Assembly: GCF_000764305.2 (NCBI RefSeq)
Contig: NW_025942283.1
Location: 62,001 to 126,000, forward strand
Origin: Hyalella azteca
Lineage: Eukaryota > Arthropoda > Malacostraca > Amphipoda > Hyalellidae
Length of the DNA: 64,000 nt
Direction of reading: 5' to 3'
In this document: in pieces, positions 22,647-34,687 of the stretch
Numbering within the stretch: the first letter of the stretch is position 1
How the letters are laid out: each line of letters starts with the position of its first letter
The notes under the pieces: model-generated
Databases searched by the model: none
The model's input: only the letters and a program-made list of their open reading frames with translations
Told to the model about the DNA's origin: nothing
Translations under genes and position numbers: made by a program

Positions 22647-23857
22647 TACGAGGGTTCTTTAAAAATTTTTTATAATGAACATACTTAAAAATTTTATGAA
22701 AAGAATATGATGCCAATGCATCAGAACAATCCTGTATCAATGTTTTATAACGTGTTCTGAAATGAACCCTTAAATTAATGTCCCAAACGCGGTGCGCTGC
22801 ATTAAAGGCAACAACCGTTCATGCAACACAGCAGCGGCCGAAATCGAGGCCTCAAACATCAAATGTATGGTAAAGCTTGATAGGAAGAACAGGCAAGTCA
22901 TCGATTCTCTGGAACAAGCATATGGATTAATCGTTCCAGAAGTGAAAGAAATGAAACCAACGATCGACCCATGCAGAGTCAGGCCACGCAGATCATTTTT
23001 TTGGGGGAAACATTGACGCTGTTCGTGATTTCATTGAAAAATATAGGTGAATGACCACAAAATCAGTATCGGACACCCTCAACATCTCCATGGGTTTCGG
23101 ACATACAATTCTGGTGGGCAGTTTGGGACTGAGCAAGCTCTCCGTTCGATGAGTTCCAATTAAGGCGTTGCGCCCAGATCAGCAGGAGTCAAGGGCAGAT
23201 CTTTCTATGGAAATTTTGAACAAGTGGGTTGAGAACCCTGAACTTTTTCTTACGCGGATTGTGACCGGCGATGAAACATGGCCCTACCGGTACAATTCCG
23301 AGGACAAAACTCAATCGAAGCTTTGGGCTGTTCAGGAGAGAAATTGGGCTCTTCAAATAAAAATCCGAGCGTCTTCTGGAAAGACTGAAATACAGAGGGA
23401 ATCTTGTTGTAGTTCTCGATTTCCTCGAGAACCACAAAAAATATTGCAACGGTTCATCATAAAGAGATTTTGATAAAATTTACGAAGAAAATCGCTAGAA
23501 AACACTCACACATGGCGCTCGGCAGACAGGAGCTTGCTACTCGAATTTCGATGGAAAGTCATTCGGCATCTACCTTATAAGACCGACTTAGCGTCCCCCT
23601 ACTTCTTTTTATTTTTAAGTCTGAAAAAATAATTGAAAAATTCTCAGCTAACATCAATTGAGGCAGCGAAAAGAGCTGCCAAAACATGGTTTAAATCGTA
23701 TGCCTCTCAATTTTACACAGATAGACCTGATGGCAGGTTTCGCCATTCACAAAAGTGTATCGACCTAGATAAAGGATATGTACGAAAATAAACCTTATTG
23801 CTTTGATCGTTTTTCAAACTGTTGATTTTCCTCGAACTTTTTGAAGTCCCCCTCGTA
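22647..23857 (+). mobile_element. mariner-family transposon, inactive
   Basis: TACGAGGG at the left (then TTCTTTAAAAATTTTTT) is matched in reverse complement by TACGAGGGGGACTTCAAAAAG at the right, with TA duplicated at 22645-22646 and 23858-23859. The decayed transposase between them includes ALRPDQQESRADLSMEIL and LTRIVTGDETWPYRYNSEDKTQSKLW, with GDETW the first catalytic Asp. It also includes a DFLE segment and, in other frames, TDLASPYFFLF and FYTD. Many stops and frameshifts. At 1211 bp it is near the normal mariner length. Confidence 0.92.
23168..23473 (+). pseudogene. mariner transposase, catalytic-domain fragment
   Basis: Open stretch carrying the segment before and at the first catalytic Asp: MRPDQQESRADLSMEILNKW, then FLTRIVTGDETWPYRYNSED. 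It runs out of frame before the second Asp, where the expected HDNAPAH is eroded. It sits centrally between the TIRs at 22647 and 23857. Confidence 0.85.
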
Positions 23858-23859
23858 TA

Positions 23860-25780
23860 ATGAATCATAATTTTTCAATCATTTTCCTTCAATACTAGAA
23901 GTTTGTTTGATAGAAAAGTGATTCAGTAAGTGGAAATAATATTTTCAGGGGGGTGCTGTAAGTTTCAACGCGTGTACCACATGTGGCGCATGATGCAGGT
24001 TGAGACAAGTAGCCGTGTACCATATATGGCGCACGAAGCGGTCAAAGTATTAAGCTGAAGTCTACGGATATATTCGCCATTTGCGCAGTTATACAAAACT
24101 TAAGTCATGGTAGTGAAAGTTACCGTAGCGTACAAAGGTATAATATGATATAAACATGTCGGGTGCGTGATAACATTTCTGATTTCGTATTCCGTACCGT
24201 CATTGTAATCCGGCTAATAAAACAAGCGGCTACAATTTAAAGACTGGAGAATTTCAACAGAATTTCTTCACGCGAAAGTTTTGTTTATCTTAGTTACTAT
24301 GATAAGAGATGCTATCAAGAAACTTGATTAAGAGATATGTGCGCGCAGCAAGTTATTATTCCTATTTCGAAAAATCTGCTGAAAATTGTCACACGAAAAA
24401 CAGGCATTTGCACAATTTAAAAAGTGAATAATTCAACAATCATGTAAGATAAGATCCTCAATTAAAATATTATGGTATTAAAGAATATATATCTTAATTA
24501 CAATAAAAATATGTTAGAATACGAAGAGAAAGAAAGCTGAAACAAAGCTGTGTAGTATAGAAAGTATGCAAAATTAGTGCGAAAAAAGCCACGCAAACTG
24601 AAACGAAAATCTTTATTTACTTCAAAAATTCGCTTCAGAGTTCAAACTTGCATCATATTTGGCTTTATAATCTGGTGTGTAGTTACGAACCGAGAGTACA
24701 TTTTTTTCGAGTCTCTCATGGTCAAAGTAGCAGTTTGTCACTCATCTCCACAGTCCATACTATACACTAAAGACATTTAATTAAAAACAAATCACAACTC
24801 TGTACTCGAACAACTCTCAAAGTGAATTTATGCTTCAAACTGCAGGTTATCTTTACTTCTTTAGTAGGAGACAAATCTCCCTTTATTCAATTGATTTGCA
24901 TCAGCTAATTCTAGAAAAAAAATGTTATTTGAACCATGAAAGAAATTTGAAGTGTATTATTTTCAATCTCCATCTCCTTCTCCACCCTCTTTCTTCAGGA
25001 CATCTGACAAGTGCTTCTTGAAGTCGAAGATTTCCAGCCGGGAATAACGGAGATGAATATATAATTCCAAACATCATTATTTACGTTTCTCTTCCACGTT
25101 TTGGTCTGCAATCACATAACAAAAAATTTATTCCTCATTAATACCCATGACATAAGTTCCTAGAAATTCGTTGAAAGTGACATTAAGAGATTTGGAATGA
25201 TGATGACTTCAAATCGATTTCAGATGAAGATTCAACTCATGAACTAGGAAATTTTCTTCTGAAATTACACGATAAACTTAACGCGTTAAGCGCTTAATAT
25301 GAAACCTCAAATTTTAAACCTAATTCATTTAGTAAGTCATGCAATGCTAAAGGATCTTCGCCACCTTCATGGGATTTACATAAATACCCAAGGTTCTTAG
25401 GAATTATGTCTGAATACATGAGGTTATTAGGACTTTATTTTTTACCATATTTTTAAGGAAGAAAGAACTCGCAGAAACTGAACATATGTGACTCGTCCGT
25501 CGCTCACATTCATCAAGACTACGTTTATTTAATTATTGCATTGTTAATAATTTTTTTGGTAGATGATTAATCATTCAACAGCGGCTCAAAGTTATTTTTC
25601 CACAATAAGTATTTCTGTCTTGGTTATGATATGCTTTTTAGGTCTTGTGAGGATTTAATTGGTACAAAAGCCAGTTGGGAGTTTGAACGAGGGCCGTGAT
25701 CTTGTCACGCAATAGAGTTAGACGAGAGGCTCTGATTTGATCTAAATAATGCATCAAGTCGGAATTCAAAGAGCTCATAT
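23860..25780. other. AT-rich stretch without recognised genes
   Basis: No coding similarity, TIR pair or retroelement protein seen. Short ORFs (for example at 24577 and 24830) have no domain features and no splice-site support. Probably an intron of the minus-strand glycosyltransferase or intergenic DNA. Confidence 0.4.
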
Positions 25781-25785
25781 TAAAG

Positions 25786-26163
25786 AGTCCATCAATTAAA
25801 GAGTTCGCCAACTAAAGAGTTCATAAAAAAAAGAGTTCATCAATCATAGATTTCATCAATCACAGAGTTGATCAATTGAAGAGTTCATCAATCACAGAGT
25901 TGATCAATTAAAGAGTTCGTCAACTAAAGAGTTCATAAAAAAAAGAGTTCATCAATCATAGATTTCATCAATCACAGAGTTGATCAATCACAGAGTTCAT
26001 CAATCACAGAGTTCATCAATCACTGAGTTCATCAATCACAGAGTTCATCAATCACAGAGTTCATCAATCACAGAGTTCATCAATCACAGAGTTGATCAGT
26101 CAAAGAATTCATCAATCAAAGAATTCATCAATCAAAGAATTCATCAATCAAAGAGTTCCTCAG
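25786..26163. repeat. Minisatellite, 16-17 bp unit AGAGTTCATCAATCACA
   Basis: About 20 tandem copies of AGAGTTCATCAATCAC with variants (GATCAATTAAAGAGTTC, AGAATTCATCAATCAA). The array has an internal higher-order duplication: the stretch with CATAAAAAAAAGAGTTCATC recurs at 25823 and 25930. Its periodic ORF (INHRVHQSQSS repeats) is a by-product of the repeat. Confidence 0.9.
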
Positions 26164-26752
26164 AATGACGCCTCGACCGCTTCACGGAGATATTGTTTGT
26201 TCTGATTCCTGTCTCGCGCAGTTCCCTTCAACCACTGCAGTCTACGGGGGTAGAAGGAAGGTTGAAAAATAAAACACGAATTACAGAAGCGGTCAATTCA
26301 AATTAGGATCATCACAAATAAAAACAAATTACCATAGACAGGCTTTCACCTTAGGTGATGGGTGAAGAATAATAAAAGCTTAAACGATAAACCACGTAGA
26401 CCCAATGAGAATGGTATTCCACAAACAAATACTGGAATAAAGAAGCTGAGAACAACCGCACACGTACCGTAATAGAACTTTAAGGAACCCTACTTGCTAG
26501 AATTTAATTCTCATCTAAGATATTTTCATCCGCCATTCGATTTCATCACGAATGCCTGAAATACTGAAACAATTCCTCCTTGAAGCAAAAATATTTTTAA
26601 CTTTCGCCAGTCCTGGCCTTCGTTTCTTCATGTTCATGACTCAATGGTAAGGTTTTTATTCATGAATTACAAAAGAAACATTACCAATTACGGAAATTAA
26701 AATTGGTGGGAAGGCTTTCCTAGTGCAATAATGAACCAGTAGACCTAACTAT

Positions 26753-26890
26753 TCATCGGAGCAGCGGATGCTTCCCAAAGATGACTGGACAATATCCTGA
26801 GGCGAGCACTTGCATGAGGCTGCCAGGCTGGACTTCCAGGGCTCGAGTTTGGAAGTTATTGTAATGGACACCCAGGCTCTCCGGGTACAG
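26753..26890 (-). CDS. Alpha-1,4-glycosyltransferase-like gene, C-terminal exon
   Basis: Minus-strand exon after a strong acceptor (TTTTTTCTTGCAG at 26891-26903). It encodes LYPESLGVHYNNFQTRALEV, then GSLMQVLASGYCPVIFGKH and a stop at 26753-26755. The VH-N, repeated hydrophobic residues and terminal YCP match the end of the alpha-1,4-galactosyl/N-acetylglucosaminyltransferase (Gb3_synth) domain, where a His-Trp/Tyr-Asn motif and a CP dipeptide close the protein. It is on the same strand as, and downstream of, the DXD exon at 38436-38573, so I infer it belongs to that gene. About 100 aa between them were not found. Family call from short similarity only. Confidence 0.5.
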   Translation of the reverse strand: MYPESLGVHYNNFQTRALEVQPGSLMQVLASGYCPVIFGKHPLLR

Positions 26891-27400
26891 CTGCAAGAAA
26901 AAACATTGAACAATTCATAATTCGAGTTGCAAATAAAAGATTTTCACATTAATGATCAATGCGGATATAAACTATCCAACCCTGACAATCGGTTCCTGAG
27001 CATGACATTATCTGTTCATGAGTTCATTATCTTTTAATAGCAAAAGATTTATTCGGGTGGTGGCGACCAGTCATAGATACGTTCACTTGTCACGCCTCCA
27101 ACACGTGTGGTGACCACTTGTCCGGTCACCGGTCACCTGTGACGCATCCAACACGTGGGGCGACCACGTGTGTAACTACGATAAGCTCGGCGGAGTAATT
27201 AAAACCAGTAGATGAACAGTACAGTTATAGCAAAGTTAAGTACTAGTAAGGAATCCTAAAAGCGCTATTTACGGTTTCGTTGCAGTGATGATTATAAGGT
27301 GTGCGCATGAGCTCGAATTCAAGCTAAAAAAAATGAAATGACAGGAAAACTTTGTAAAATAAATTAAAAGAACTTAACTTAACCTAATTAAATAAGAGAA
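26891..27400. other. Intron or intergenic DNA with a short direct repeat
   Basis: Two imperfect direct copies of a CCAACACGTGNGGNGACCAC segment occur around 27100 and 27150, flanked by GTCACC words. No coding feature was recognised. Confidence 0.4.
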
Positions 27401-28824
27401 AAACTTTGAAAATGAAATTGCCAATAATGCAAAAAATAACCCGAAAGCCTTCTTCTTGTGCGCTAGCTCGAAGGGTAAGACAAACGACGGTATTCCTCAT
27501 TCGACAGTAGATCAACGAAAGATATCCTCTGATGAGATCAAGGCTAACGTTCTCAATGAGTTATTCAGCAGTGTGTTCACAGATGAGGAATTGAACAACA
27601 TTCCAGCTATTGAGGAGCGCCCAGAGACAAGAGCTCGAAGTTAACAGGTTTTGAAATACATGAAGCAGAGGATTTTAAGCGCCTTGCCGCTCCGAATTCC
27701 AATAAGTCATATGGACGTGGCGGCTTCCATGCAAGACTACTCAAAGAAGTAGCAACCGTCCTGGCCGGCCCTCTAACAGTATTCTTCAAAAAAAAAAAAA
27801 CCTTGAACGAAAGACCTCTGCGGCAGATTAGAAAGAAGCCCAAGCGATAACTTTGTTCAAAAAAGGTGACATGAGTAGCCCCCTGTAACTATCGTCCTGT
27901 CTGTCTCACAAGTATTGTTTGTAATGGAATCTGTTGTGAGGGATAGGATTTTCGATCACTTGACTGTTAACCATCTCTTATCAGTTTTTTAGCATGGTTC
28001 CTACAGATCATGCACCACTAACCTCTTGCCTACTTTGAATGAGTGGACTCTCCAGCTTGATGAAAGTGAGCCAGTGTATGCAGTGTACCAATTGATTTTG
28101 CCGCCATGGCATTTGATTGTGTTCTGCATAAGATGCTGTTGCGTAAAGTGAAGTCTTCGGGAATAGTAGTAAATATGCTTCTATGGATCAGGGGATTTTC
28201 TAGCAGATAGACTACAAATTATCAGTATTAACGGAACAGTGTCAGACAAGATTTAAGTGCGCTGTGGCGTGCCTTAAAGAAGCGTTCTTGGGCCTGTTTT
28301 ATCCATTGCTTCTATAAACGATCTGCCAGAAGTAGTGTCTAACGGGTGCTCTTATATGTATGCTGACGACATGAATGTTTATAATAAAGTTAAGGTTGCA
28401 TCCAACAAAGTGCAGTTGTAAGGTGATCTTGATAGTTTAGTTAACTGGGCTGATACGTGGTAGCTGCGTTTTATTTTTAACAAGAGTATAGTACTTCACC
28501 TCGGGAAGAACAATAAACGGAGAGATTACAGTAAGAAGAGACATTATTGCAACGAGAGAGTAATGATTAAATAGTCTACCGTGAAAAATATCTGGAAGTT
28601 TATGTCAACAAGGAGCTGAATTTTTCTAGGCATATTGAAACGCAATTTCATAAATCCAAAAAGTGCTTATAGAAAGATAAGACGCTCATACGAGTTCCAA
28701 GATGCAAATGCGATGAAACTTTTATTGGTCGCTGTCGTGCGCCCAAACCGAGAGTTTGGAAACGCCGTGTGGTCACCTATACTTGATAAAAATTTAGTCG
28801 AGAGTGATCAATGTCGTGCTACAC

Positions 28825-29560
28825 CGGTGGTTCCAAAACTTTTTCAGCCTGGCACCCCGTTTGGCTCCCCAGTGAATCTCTAGCGCCCCCCCCCCGACAG
28901 ACACGTATAAAAACAAACGTCTCTTTCTTGATATCTAGTAGGCTACAATTTTGAAAGAGAAAGGTTAAATACATATGTGTATTTCACAAATAGAGCCCTA
29001 TTTAGTAAACAATATATTTTTTAAAACTGTTTCAGCACTAAAATTCAAGACGGCTCGGACAAATTTACGGCCGAAGTCGTGGCTAGTCACACAGCCGGTC
29101 TCACGACCAATCTTCAAATTCAGTGACCAAGGAACATCTCCCAAACTAATTAACTCCGCTCGTTAAAACTTGGAACACGTATTCATTAGGACCTAAAGGT
29201 GATGTTTAGCTCGTGAAAAAATTATAAATTTCACTTTCATTCGGAAGTAATATATGGCGATACGGGCCGAACTTCGCAGTGATCAAAGAATTTCTTTCAA
29301 ACTACTGAACAGATTCGAACGAAATTTTGAATATAAATTCCTAACTACCAAACGGTGATTTTTAGCTCGTGAAAATTGATTCGAGTCGGAGTCATGTTCT
29401 ACACGTGTTGTGTACAAATCGTCAAACAAACGTACAAGCTTCTGACTTCGACTTCGCGGACTGCCGCCCCCCTACTGCCCCTTTCTTCATCACCGCCCCC
29501 TCCCCCCCAGATCTTTCCACCGCCCACAGGGGGCGATATCGCCAACTTTGGGAACCACTG
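28825..29560 (+). mobile_element. Complete non-autonomous hAT-like element with 8-bp TSD, nested in LINE-A
   Basis: 736 bp bounded by a perfect 8-bp target duplication TGCTACAC (28817-28824 and 29561-29568). Termini are CGGTGGTTCC... and ...GGGAACCACTG. Removing it rejoins the LINE-A segment DQCRAT with the downstream KSYVERLKIMKLP segment. An 8-bp duplication and CAGTGG-type ends are hallmarks of hAT elements. Inside are two direct copies of a roughly 150-bp unit (GTGATNTTTAGCTCGTGAAAA, CGGGCCGAANTTCGCAGTGATC). It has no transposase. Confidence 0.92.
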
Positions 29561-29846
29561 TGCTACACAGATACTTCCAGCCTCGTAGGGAAATTCTTAT
29601 GTAGAAAGATTAAAGATTATGAAGCTTCCAATCCTGTTATCGACGTCTGCGTGGCGACGTTACTGAAGTGCACAAGTATACTACTGGTTTATACAGGTCA
29701 AAGAAGGATTATTAGAATTTGAAACAAGAACCAACACCAGGGGCTACAGTTATAAAATAAAAAATCTGCGGTGCAATTCATTCACGCGACAATATATAAA
29801 TATTTTTTAATATTTATATATTTTTTGACTTGAAGCAGGAGGGGCG

Positions 29847-29899
29847 TTAGTGATGCAGGATCCTGCGCCCCCTCCTGCCGCAGGATCCTGCATCACTAA
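29847..29899. repeat. Perfect hairpin, 20-bp arms and 13-nt loop
   Basis: TTAGTGATGCAGGATCCTGC (29847-29866) is followed after 13 nt by its exact reverse complement (29880-29899). The loop GCCCCCTCCTGCC is itself complementary to GCAGGAGGGGC just outside at 29835-29845, so alternative foldings exist. It lies within the LINE-A 3' region. Confidence 0.92.
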
Positions 29900-30345
29900 T
29901 ATACGGAACACTTAAAATACCTAGCACCCTACCGAACTAGTAGAAGCACAGTAATGATGTAAAACCAACGTCAGTTGAAAAGATCAGGTCAAAAATAAGC
30001 CTATTTCTTCAACGCCGAATGAGTATAGCTCACAAGTATATGTATCGGTGTCGCTTCGAGACACCGACATGTGGAACAGCTTCTCTGATGACATCGTTGA
30101 CTCTCCCAGCATGAACGCGCTCAATAATAAATTAGACAATGCTATGCAAAAGCATATGTTCAGTCTTAAAATACCTAGCACCCTACGGAACTAGTAGAAA
30201 CTCAGTGATGATGTAAAACCAACGTCAGTTGAGAAGATCAGGCCAAAAGGCAACTTTTCTCAGATCTGTGGACAATTCGCGGAAAAGTACATGAATCGGC
30301 AACAGGCCTAAACAAGCCTATTTCTTCAACGCCGAATGAATATAG

Positions 30346-33280
30346 CTCAAAAGAACATAGTTCATAGGAATAAATGCCACACGAATAAAGCTTATAAGAA
30401 TTGAGCTTACAAGATTATATAGCTCACAAACAATCACCTCCCAATACTCACCGTTTCCACGGGCGGGAAAGTTTCATTCTTTTTCGGGCTCTGAAAGAGA
30501 TACTTTGTCCGACTCCAAAGCACAGGCAAGAAGACTGGAAGTTTAAGAGCAATCCAGTCACATTCTTCTGCGTGGTCTGCTCAAGACAGGACAAATACTG
30601 AAACATTTACAGTAAGCCAGTGGCATTCTTCATTTTAGTCTGCTCTAGTCAGAGGACAAATAATGTAGACCTCGGAGTCACACAGTCGCGTTCCTCAGTG
30701 TAGTCTGCTCATGTTTATTGGGACTATTCCATGAATATATCAACAAAACTTTCAGTTACCCCAGTCTTTAGCAAATGATCTAAAGAAAAGGACAAATTAA
30801 ATGATGAATAAAAACGTATAATAATCAAACTTCAAATGCTAATAATTCAACCGCGTGGTCCTTTTAGCTTATTCTTATTTCTTAATTTTTCTTACTTATT
30901 CATACTTTCAACTCAAGATTCGGATTATTTCTAAGAAAATGCATAACTTGTATTAATCTGACTAACAAACCAAGATACGACTTGACCGGTAACGCATACA
31001 ACAAATAAATAAAACACCAATTAAATTAATATTCACAATCATCTATAAAAACTGCCATAATTTCAACACAAAAGATTAACGCACAATAATAAATTTTAGT
31101 ACTAACGTTTGTGGCAGATCAAGCGGCATTGACAAGGTACTTTGCGTGTCTATCCGAAGTGACGTATAATAGTTAACACTGGACCGTAATGAAAATACAC
31201 GCAACCTAACTATTGATAAAACAGTTTTTGCATAGCGATCCATAACATCGGCCCCCACCAAGTGCACACTATCGCACTTAACAATCTTTTATATATATTT
31301 TAAAGGGTGATCATGACTGAAACTTGAAACGTGAATCTACGATTTAACGTGAAGAAACATCTTCTCTATAATAGATGTTATTTACAATTTTATTTTACTC
31401 TAATACATGCTAATTTTCTTAATATCCTAGATGATCCACATGTTAGTTACAACAAGAAAAGACCTAACATTATAATTATCGACTTCAATAGAGAAATATT
31501 CAAAATCTGGACTCTTGAAATAGAACGACCAATACGGGACATTTGAAATATAGATATTACAACACTTCTATTTTACACAAATGCATAACACTACTCTCAA
31601 ACTAGGTTTACTCTGTTCTATTAATAATAAGCTCCTCTAACACTTTTGCCAACATATTACTGATGTCGAAGGTTCTGTCACTCCTTCATTATAACCTCTG
31701 ATATCTTCCCGCACATACTTCAGCCTTTAACGAATTCATCCTCGTCATTTCATGCGCCATATATAAATCACCCGTGTAGCCTGTTTCAATTGAATCTGAA
31801 ATGTTCGTTGACCAGCTATTGTCAAAACTCGCGGGCACAGCGTAATTAAAAGCCGTGTAACTTAACTATTGACAAAACAATTATTGCATGACGATAACCA
31901 ATAAGGTTAGAGGCGGATTATCAGCGGCCAAGAAGCTGACCATTGCCGGCCACCCCTGACCCACCAAAGAATTTCCACCTCATTTATGGTATATCAGGTT
32001 ATCAGTATATTTAGTCCATGTGTCGCCTAAAAACATTATATTTTGTATTAAATGATAATTTTATACAATTATACAACAACAGAAAAGAATGAAACAGCTA
32101 ATTTTCAAGATTGTAGTTGATGGCCTTATCAGAATAAAATACTTTGATCACTGGTTGATACAGGAAAAAACGATTGCCCGTTATAGGAATGTCCGACTCA
32201 TACAGTAATATCCCCCATACGATAGATTTGTCTATTAACTATATATTATTACTGATATTTTTTTTAATCATCAGCTTTCCAGTGCTATGATCGGTAATAA
32301 AAAATGAATGATCTATGAAATTTTGCTAGAATTAAATAAATATGAGTGAAACATGAAATGCATTAGGGTCTGCTTGAAGTCATAGGAAAAGTGCGAATTT
32401 GGCATTTTTTAAACAGATGTATATATAATACTAAATTTTACAAAAAATTACCGGAAAATCACTAGAAAATTCTTTAAAATTTCCAAAATTTGATAAAAAT
32501 TCTTGGAGAATTACCTGAAACATATGAACGTCTATTAAAAATAAATGTGAACCGGACTAAATGTGGACCGGAAACAATGGAAGATTGTTGACAAATTTGA
32601 AAATTTCCGATCAACGCAAATAAGAAAAATATGCATTTAAGTGTAAGAAAATGTTCACAATATTATGTCATATGTACGAAAGTATACAAAATAAATATGG
32701 TTGATGTATGTGTAAGCCCTAGGCGTAGGCAAATTTTCGATACTCAAGTTTCAAAGAATTTTATTGAAAAATCTTGAAAGCATAGTTTCTGCATGTATGA
32801 CGTAAGAAATATTAGTTATCTATAAGAAAAACAAATATAAGCGAAATTAAATACAAGTAATTCAAAAAAATATCATATCAAAATCAATAATGAAAGACTA
32901 ATAAATTGCAGCACTAAACTCACCGAAGTACTTTGCCACTAAAGGAAGTTTGAACTATGAATGACAAATTAATCTCCTGGTAAACTTCGGTCGGACGACT
33001 GAAGGTCAGGAAAGACTACGTACGTGAATCTTCCACGTGAAAAATTGCGATTACAGTAAGGATATTTTTAAAGAAATGTAAGTTGAATTAATGAAAATGG
33101 ATCACAAGATGAATGTATGAAATTTTAGTAAAATATATGATGAGTAAAATATATATGATGTATATGATATGAGTAAAATATCTGGAAGTTTATAAATGTC
33201 TCAAAAAACTCATGAATAATCACGATAACTGTTTTAAGAACTTTTAAAACAATTCATTCCACACAAATAAGTTAGGAACA
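30346..33280. other. AT-rich stretch without recognised genes
   Basis: No domain, TIR pair or retroelement protein found on either strand. Short degenerate repeats (TGAGTAAAATATATGATG around 33125-33180) are present. Consistent with an intron of the minus-strand glycosyltransferase. Confidence 0.4.
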
Positions 33281-33512
33281 GCAATAGTCACGAGTAGTGA
33301 AATAACCGGACACTGAAAATCCTCCGTTGGAGAGACAGATTGCTCAAAAAGACGAAGAAAACCGGAAGACAGGATATCCACGAAGCATTCATGTCACTAA
33401 AGAGATAAGTGCAGCAGAGGTTGAGTCCAGCAGTTCCATAGAAGCATTCACACCAGCCGTGCAAGGCACAAGCTTTGCTCACGGTGTGAAGGCTTTTATT
33501 GAAATGCATTAA

Positions 33513-33745
33513 CCCTCTACCGCCGTATGTCACTCTCCGGGAACATAACTTTTAAATAAAATTCTATGTAAACTATTTACTGTAGCAAGCTGAGAAGATT
33601 TGTACGCAACAGAGAATATTTTAAAGTTTTCGTACGTGGCGGTAACCATTAGTGCCAGTCATTTTGGGCTCTCTAGCACCGTATCCTTCCTGGGAAGTAT
33701 GCTTGTGACATATTGCTCCGGTTACTCATGTCAGGCGGCAGAGGG
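33513..33745. mobile_element. piggyBac-type MITE, 233 bp, TTAA target duplication
   Basis: CCCTCTACCGCC at the left and its near-perfect reverse complement (GGCGGCAGAGGG) at the right are flanked by TTAA at 33509-33512 and 33746-33749. TTAA duplication with CCC-starting TIRs is characteristic of the piggyBac superfamily. There is no coding capacity. The upstream short ORF at 33327-33512 ends in the TTAA itself. Confidence 0.88.
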
Positions 33746-34687
33746 TTAAAGAACATAGGACTGGACAGTGACTGGCATTTTCCCGGCAACTTGCACGGCA
33801 GTATGGTGTGAACCCGGCCTAAATCTAAACATAATGAAAATCCTCGTGTCTCGCCTCTCAAAGAAGCATGAAAACTTGTCATGAACAAAAAATACTGAGC
33901 TGACAACCGTCAGTTTCAGTTCGCATTCACTAGTATTTCTCAGAAGAATAGTTCTAGACGAGATGCCTGATGTCACCGCAGGTTACAAATGCAATATTTG
34001 GAAGCAAAAACCAACGCGGATGCAAAAAAGGGAGAGACTGTCAATATTACCATCCGTGTTGTGCTGGAATACTATCAAAAATGTAGTTTGCAAACGAGAT
34101 TCCTGTCGGTTTCACCACCTTAAACTCAACCTGCACTTGAGTGGTAATGCCGAAGAGAGACGTGACCCTGATAGTTCCTCCTCGGAACACAGGATAGATT
34201 ATACTGCCAAACCCAAAACATGAGAAAGAAATTACATGGTTAAAAAAATCAGTTCTGGGATGGACGAATCTATCGAAATCAAAGGTACAGAGCAGTTCTA
34301 AAAATTTCCGCACCGGCCAACACAACCTACCGGAGTGAAAAAGAACAAACAGGACTCGATATCAAGCGCAGCCATTTTTTAGGCCTACAGAGGCAAGTAG
34401 ATCAGATTCAACAACAAATGCAGCAGCTGTTGACATTGCACGAACAACAGCAGAAATCACAGCAACAGCTGCAGAGCCAGACCCCTGGCAGTGCAGTGTT
34501 ACAGCAACTAAGGACGCAAGGAAGGGAAGAGTCTATTATCATGATAGCTAATATAGAGGGGCTCTTCCCAAGAAGAAAACGCCACAAGATCGGCGTACTT
34601 AAAGAAATTGCTGAGACAGAAGGAATAATCATGCTTGCCTTAACCGAGTCACACCTAAGAGAAGATATCCAAGATTGAGAAATCGAG

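Larger units (their letters stand above)
27400..30345 (+). mobile_element. Long LINE-A copy (RT to 3' end), heavily mutated and twice interrupted
   Basis: The conceptual translation runs NNPKAFFLCASSKGKT, SSDEIKANVLNELFSSVFT, then RT with VVRDRIFDHL and GFLADRLQIISINGTVSD. Next come SIASINDLPEVVSN, YMYADDMNVYNKV (YADD kept), LVNWADTW and RRSYEFQDANAMKLLLVAVVRP. It is interrupted at 28825-29560 by a hAT element and near 29790-29900 by a hairpin. A 3'-end part follows (TDMWNSFSDDIVDSPSMNA, about 30060) and a 3' UTR ending about 30345. An extra partial copy of the 3' UTR lies at about 29895-30015. Many stops; a fossil. Confidence 0.82.

Noticed and set aside
24577..25021. Short basic ORFs as small genes
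   Set aside because: No domain, no splice sites, AT-rich composition like the surroundings.
25786..26163. CRISPR array
   Set aside because: The repeat is a head-to-tail minisatellite without unique spacers, in animal DNA.
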